DNA from: Oscillospiraceae bacterium
Lineage (GTDB): Bacteria > Bacillota > Clostridia > Oscillospirales > CAG-272
Reading direction: 5' to 3'
Assembly: GCA_015064885.1 (NCBI GenBank)
Contig: SVRJ01000003.1
Span: 1-64,000, forward strand
Length of the DNA stretch: 64,000 nt
This document shows, one piece after another, positions 60,497 through 64,000 of this stretch (position 1 is the stretch's first letter; each line of letters opens with the position of its first letter). The position numbers were made by a program, and so were the translations under genes. The notes below the pieces were generated by a model. It did no database searches. It worked only from the letters and a program-made list of their open reading frames with translations, and was not told the DNA's origin.

Positions 60497-60525
60497 TTTA
60501 CATAAGCGTTTTTTTATGCTATAAT
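60497..60525 (+). promoter_or_regulatory. Promoter of mscS
   Basis: TTTACA (60497-60502), 17-nt spacer, TATAAT (60520-60525). Confidence 0.75.
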
Positions 60526-60563
60526 ATTATCATAAATATTTTTTAAAAGGAGATATAAAACCA

Positions 60564-61367
60564 ATGCAGGAATTTCTCAAGCAACTTATAACATACGCTT
60601 GCAACCTCGGAAGCAAGCTTATCGTTGCAGTTATCGTATTTTTCGTTGGAAGATTTCTTATCGACCTCGCTCTCAAGCTCTATGCCAAGTCAAACAAGAA
60701 GGGTAAGCTTGACGTTACCGTACATAAGTTCGCAGGCAACTTCATAAAGATCGCTCTTTACTGTGTACTCGCCGTTACCATCGTAGGTATACTCGGTCTT
60801 CCCACAGCAAGCTTCATCGCTGCTTTCGGATCTGTCGGTGTTGCGATCGGTCTTGCTCTTCAGGGCTCGCTTTCAAATTTTGCCGGCGGTATTATGCTTC
60901 TCGTATTCAAGCCCTTCAGCGCAGGTGACGTTATTGAATCCGGCGGTGTAGTCGGCACGGTTGAAGCGATCACACTCTTCTACACCTACGTTGTAACTCC
61001 CGATAACAGAAACGTTACAATTCCCAACGGCACACTCGCAAACAGCACTATCTTCAACAGCTCTGCCAAGGACGATCGCCGTGTAGATATGCAGATCACA
61101 GTTGCAAGCTATTCTGACCTTGATCTTGTAAAGAACACTCTTACGATCCTCGGTGAGAATCATCCCTCTGTTCTCGTTGACAAGGGCGTATACGCAAGGA
61201 TCTCTTCCTACACTCTCAACGGCATTGCAATTGATTTTAGAGTATGGTGCAAGAAGGAAGACTACTTTGCAGTAAAGGCAGATCTTCTCGAACAGATCAA
61301 CGAAGCGTTCAAGATCCGCGAGATCACCATCCCGCTCAACCAGCTTGACGTTAACCTTAAGAAATAA
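60564..61367 (+). CDS. mscS: Small-conductance mechanosensitive channel (MscS)
   Basis: A 267-residue channel that opens under membrane tension to release solutes during hypo-osmotic shock. Three transmembrane helices lie in residues 15-100; the pore-lining TM3 is AAFGSVGVAIGLALQGSLSN with the Gly/Ala packing pattern. The beta domain follows (FKPFSAGDVIESGGVVGTV, VTIPNGTLANSTIFNSSA), then the C-terminal alpha/beta domain. The length is close to E. coli MscS. The start follows AAAAGGAG. It is monocistronic, with a promoter and a terminator. Confidence 0.94.
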   Translation: MQEFLKQLITYACNLGSKLIVAVIVFFVGRFLIDLALKLYAKSNKKGKLDVTVHKFAGNFIKIALYCVLAVTIVGILGLPTASFIAAFGSVGVAIGLALQGSLSNFAGGIMLLVFKPFSAGDVIESGGVVGTVEAITLFYTYVVTPDNRNVTIPNGTLANSTIFNSSAKDDRRVDMQITVASYSDLDLVKNTLTILGENHPSVLVDKGVYARISSYTLNGIAIDFRVWCKKEDYFAVKADLLEQINEAFKIREITIPLNQLDVNLKK

Positions 61368-61388
61368 TAACATACACATCACTATTAT

Positions 61389-61418
61389 GAGGGGCACGCT
61401 TGTGCCCCTCTTTTTTTA
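61389..61418 (+). terminator. Terminator of mscS
   Basis: AGGGGCAC pairs with GTGCCCCT around GCTT and is followed by seven T residues. Confidence 0.88.
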
Positions 61419-61451
61419 CGGAAATAGGCTGCGAGAGTTGTGTGCGAATAG

Positions 61452-61641
61452 AATATCACTGAAGCCGCAAGGCTTCAATATCACGATTGCGATAGCAATC
61501 ATATCACTCTTTGCGAAAGCAAAGAATATCACTAAAAGCAGAAAAAGAGAGAGCAAAGCGGTTTTTCTTTCCGCCTTGTTCTCTCTTTGTGTTTTTATTG
61601 CGAGCTTCGCATTTGTTTAACAAATGCATCGGGCTATGCCC
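61452..61641. repeat. Array of short hairpins spaced by ATATCAC
   Basis: The unit ATATCAC occurs four times (near 61453, 61478, 61501, 61526). Between copies lie tiny perfect hairpins of different sequence: GAAGCC-GCAA-GGCTTC, ATTGC-GATA-GCAAT and CTTTGC-GAAA-GCAAAG. After the fourth copy come a longer stem (61544-61588), TGCGA-GCT-TCGCA (61599-61611), GCATTTG-TTTAA-CAAATGC (61609-61627) and GGGC-TAT-GCCC (61631-61641). The loops are often GNAA-like. No gene is seen in 61368-61745. It may be a mobile mini-repeat or a processed RNA. Confidence 0.7.
61544..61596 (+). terminator. Long hairpin with T-run
   Basis: AAAGAGAGAGCAAAGCGG pairs imperfectly with CCGCCTTGTTCTCTCTTT and is followed by GTGTTTTTA. 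It looks like an intrinsic terminator embedded in the hairpin array. Confidence 0.5.
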
Positions 61642-61705
61642 ATATTCCTATTATAGATTCTCCGATAAGGACAACACCCGTATTTGTCGCGGCCTTTTTT
61701 TGATC

Positions 61706-61729
61706 GCAGACGGAGCTTGCCCCGTCTGC
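61706..61729. repeat. Hairpin downstream of ftsH
   Basis: GCAGACGG pairs with CCGTCTGC over 8 bp, 17 nt past the ftsH stop on the minus strand. It lacks a T-run in that direction, so it is a doubtful terminator. Confidence 0.45.
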
Positions 61730-61745
61730 AATGTTAAAAAACTTA

Positions 61746-63776
61746 TCAATGAGGGATATTATTACCGTTGTCCGATCCGGGGAAGGAATTATAGTCGCCG
61801 TTCAGGTCGTCAAGTCTCTTCTGTGCAGATTCTTCACGTTCTTTCTTAAGCTGCTCCTGCTTTTCCTTTTCCGCTTCGTTGTCTATCTTACTCTGCTCTT
61901 CCTTGTTCGTTGAAACAGCCTCAACCTCTTCAACGGTGGGCGTACCCTCCATAACGAGCTTGAACTGGTCTGCATCCATTTCCGAGTGAGTAAAGAGATA
62001 GTCGGCAATAAAGTCGAGTTTCTCTCTGTTTTCAGTGAGTATCTCAACAGCCTTATCCATACAGGAGGTAATAATGCTGTGGATCTCTTCGTCTATCTTT
62101 GCAGATACGTTTTCACTGTAATCTCTGTTAGCGGAGAAGTCTCTGCCGAGGAATACGTTGTCATCGTGTCCGCTGCCATACTTGACGGGACCGAGCTTGT
62201 CGCTCATACCGTACTTGGTTATCATCTTCTTTGCAATAGCGGTAGCTCTTTCTATATCGTTAGAGGCGCCGCCTGTGTAATCGCCGTAAACAAGTCTTTC
62301 AGCCGCACGTCCGGCAAGGAGCACGGAAATTTCCTCTACAAGCTCTTGCCTGTACTCGCTGACCTTATCACCCTGAGGAAGATTTATCGTGTAACCGAGA
62401 GCTCTTCCGCTCGGGATTATTGAGATCATATGAACGGGGTCGCAGGTGGGAAGCACGTAAGATACGATGGCGTGGCCCGCTTCATGGTAAGCCGTATTCT
62501 TCTTTGCCTTATCGGAGAGATTTATCGACCTCTTCTTAGGACCTGTGATTATCTTGAGGAAGGATTCCTCGATCTCCTTCATACCGATAAGCGTCTTGTT
62601 TCTTCTCGCAGAGAGAAGTGCCGCTTCATTGAGAAGGTTTGCAAGATCCGCACCCGTAAAGCCGGCTGTGGATTTTGCTACGGTATCAAAGTCTACGTTG
62701 CCTTCAAACTTCTTGTTTCTTGCGTGTACCTCGAGAATTTCCTTTCTTCCCTTCTTGTTCGGGTAACCGACTGTTATCTGTCTGTCAAAGCGTCCGGGTC
62801 TGAGAAGAGCGGGGTCAAGGATGTCGGGTCTGTTGGTCGCAGCCATAACGATTATTCCGTCGTGCGAGCCGAAGCCGTCCATTTCAACGAGAAGCTGATT
62901 AAGTGTCTGCTCTCTTTCGTCGTGTCCGCCGCCGAGACCTGCGCCTCTGTGACGTCCGACAGCGTCTATTTCATCTATGAAAACTATACTTGCCGGATAC
63001 TTTCTCGCGTTTTCAAAAAGGTCTCTTACACGCGATGCACCTACACCGACGTACATTTCAACAAAGTCGGAACCGGATATCGAGAAGAACGGAACTCCCG
63101 CCTCGCCGGCAACCGCCTTTGCGAGAAGTGTTTTACCTGTACCCGGAGGGCCCATAAGAAGAACACCGTGGGGGATCTTTGCACCGAGCTTTGTGAATTT
63201 TTCGGGAGACTTAAGGAAATCCACTATTTCCTCAAGCTCTTCCTTTTCTTCATCCGCACCCGCTACGTCTTTAAAGGTGACCTTATTTTTATCGTCTGTT
63301 GCGAGCTTTGCACGGCTTTTGCCGAATGAGTTTATCTTGGAGCCGCCCTTTCCTCCCGCCATCTGTGAGTTCACGAAATAGAAGAGACCTATTATCACGA
63401 ACAGTATGATCACGTAGGGGAGAAGCTGTATCCACCAGGGCATCGTCTGATAAGGCTCGTATTCATACTCGGTAAGTATTCCCGCCTTCTTCTGCTCGAG
63501 TATGAGCTCTCCCAGATCCTGATAGAATATTCCTATATCGCGTATCTGATAGTTTACCGTCTTAAGACTTCCGTCCTCTGTCTTTACCTGCATGCTTATA
63601 ACGTTATCGTCACTTATAACAAAGGACTCAACGCTCTCACTTGTAAAGTACTGTACCACATCCGAATATACGGGCTTATCTCCGGTGTTCACTCCCGAAA
63701 GAAGAGAGAAGATAACCGAGAAGACAACAAATATAAGCACGAGATATATCAGAATGACCTTCCAATTGTTTTTCAT
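61746..63776 (-). CDS. ftsH: ATP-dependent zinc metalloprotease FtsH
   Basis: A 676-residue membrane AAA+ protease for quality control of membrane and regulatory proteins. Two transmembrane helices (about 5-25 and 115-137) flank an extracellular domain. The AAA module has Walker A GPPGTGKT, Walker B IVFIDEID, the pore loop [13 protein letters not shown] and the arginine-finger region RPGRFDRQI. The zinc site is [14 protein letters not shown], with the distal acidic ligand near [11 protein letters not shown]. The C-terminal 60 residues form an extended, charged tail ([20 protein letters not shown] and beyond), longer than in Bacillus. The ribosome site is poor; a leader hairpin CACAGC-ATA-GCTGTG lies at 63795-63809. 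It follows hpt by 66 nt, the classic Firmicutes order. Confidence 0.97.
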   Translation of the reverse strand: MKNNWKVILIYLVLIFVVFSVIFSLLSGVNTGDKPVYSDVVQYFTSESVESFVISDDNVISMQVKTEDGSLKTVNYQIRDIGIFYQDLGELILEQKKAGILTEYEYEPYQTMPWWIQLLPYVIILFVIIGLFYFVNSQMAGGKGGSKINSFGKSRAKLATDDKNKVTFKDVAGADEEKEELEEIVDFLKSPEKFTKLGAKIPHGVLLMGPPGTGKTLLAKAVAGEAGVPFFSISGSDFVEMYVGVGASRVRDLFENARKYPASIVFIDEIDAVGRHRGAGLGGGHDEREQTLNQLLVEMDGFGSHDGIIVMAATNRPDILDPALLRPGRFDRQITVGYPNKKGRKEILEVHARNKKFEGNVDFDTVAKSTAGFTGADLANLLNEAALLSARRNKTLIGMKEIEESFLKIITGPKKRSINLSDKAKKNTAYHEAGHAIVSYVLPTCDPVHMISIIPSGRALGYTINLPQGDKVSEYRQELVEEISVLLAGRAAERLVYGDYTGGASNDIERATAIAKKMITKYGMSDKLGPVKYGSGHDDNVFLGRDFSANRDYSENVSAKIDEEIHSIITSCMDKAVEILTENREKLDFIADYLFTHSEMDADQFKLVMEGTPTVEEVEAVSTNKEEQSKIDNEAEKEKQEQLKKEREESAQKRLDDLNGDYNSFPGSDNGNNIPH

Positions 63777-63842
63777 CTAAAAAAATTACCGCATCACAGC
63801 ATAGCTGTGCCTTTCTATATATAAAACTATTTTTTTACGAAT

Positions 63843-64000
63843 TTATTTCTCATACACCGAAGGCTTGAGAATACCGACGTACGGAAGAGCCCTGAACTGC
63901 TCGTCGTAATCAAGTCCGTAGCCGATAACGAATTCATCGGGAATAACGCATCCGACAAAGTCTGCTTTAAAGTCCTTAAGCTCGCTATCGCGTCTTTCGG
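63843..64000 (-). CDS. hpt: Hypoxanthine phosphoribosyltransferase, C-terminal end (5' partial)
   Basis: The minus-strand frame from the window edge encodes the last 51 residues of a purine salvage phosphoribosyltransferase. [21 protein letters not shown] followed by [14 protein letters not shown] is the diagnostic C-terminus of bacterial HGPRT, including the purine-contacting FVIGYGLDY segment. The catalytic loop and PRPP motif lie beyond the window. Position directly upstream of ftsH on the same strand fits the tilS-hpt-ftsH cluster of Firmicutes. Confidence 0.9.
   Translation of the reverse strand, partial: ERRDSELKDFKADFVGCVIPDEFVIGYGLDYDEQFRALPYVGILKPSVYEK

Noticed and set aside
61452-61641. 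CRISPR array
   Set aside because: The constant element is only 7-8 nt and the intervals are about 24 nt self-complementary hairpins, not repeats of 24-40 nt with unique spacers; no cas genes are present.
62430-63329. Plus-strand frame of 299 codons
   Set aside because: Opposite the strongly conserved ftsH AAA domain; coding potential clearly belongs to the minus strand.

Overview
The window looks like chromosome from an anaerobic, probably gut-dwelling member of the Clostridia. This is inferred from the gene families and is not a species call. The signs are two oxygen-sensitive glycyl radical enzymes, each with its own radical-SAM activase; a superoxide reductase; AGGAGG-type ribosome sites; TTGACA/TGATATAAT promoters; short operons closed by hairpin terminators; and the Firmicutes-type hpt-ftsH neighbourhood. 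Coding density is high, with no rRNA, tRNA, CRISPR array or recognisable insertion sequence.

Region by region. 1-3.2 kb: the 3' end of an RHS polymorphic-toxin gene followed by a graveyard of displaced tips. These are an overlapping immunity-like gene, a HEAT-like orphan, and a pretoxin HINT plus toxin joined in frame to its immunity protein. They are interspersed with RHS remnants, a 37-nt repeat and small hairpins. 3.3-6.5 kb: HTH remnant, thymidine kinase, and a PadR/DUF1700/DUF4097 cassette. 6.5-15.1 kb: a five-gene operon holding a GRE activase, a GH106-like glycosidase, an unusual GRE, a PTH2-type peptidyl-tRNA hydrolase and a GH36 alpha-galactosidase. 15.1-17.4 kb: two divergent URO-D-fold genes. 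17.5-22.1 kb: YgjV-like membrane protein, superoxide reductase fused to a BFD-like domain, truncated MATE gene, deaminase, endonuclease/phosphatase-fold lipoprotein and a PHP phosphoesterase. 22.3-31.1 kb: a LuxR-type regulator, a Cys-rich small protein and a 2312-residue sortase-type surface protein with a VWA domain and about nine pilin-type isopeptide modules. 31.2-35.2 kb: a sialidase-fold protein, an XRE regulator, an MgtC-like protein and a membrane protein. 35.3-44.9 kb: an MFS permease fused to a GH2 glycosidase, a second MFS permease, TcdA, thioredoxin, then a second GRE with an aldo/keto reductase and its activase. 44.9-50.1 kb (minus strand): serpin lipoprotein, small membrane protein, metallophosphoesterase, RqcH and HAD phosphatase. 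50.2-64 kb: type II pantothenate kinase; a minus-strand operon ddl / inositol-phosphatase-like / GH127 / tldD / tldE; GDPD and a DUF4965 protein; MscS; a hairpin array; ftsH and the end of hpt.

How it fits together. Much of the window serves uptake and intracellular breakdown of plant or host glycans (GH106-like, GH36, GH2 fused to its transporter, GH127, sialidase-fold). Radical dehydratase- or lyase-like chemistry sits beside it. The most interesting candidates for undescribed biology are the two GRE loci, whose active-site Cys motifs (C-x-D and C-x-W) match neither the common C-x-E dehydratases nor pyruvate formate-lyase; the transporter-glycosidase fusion; the RHS tip array with a toxin fused to its own immunity protein; and the ATATCAC-spaced hairpin array at 61.45-61.64 kb.
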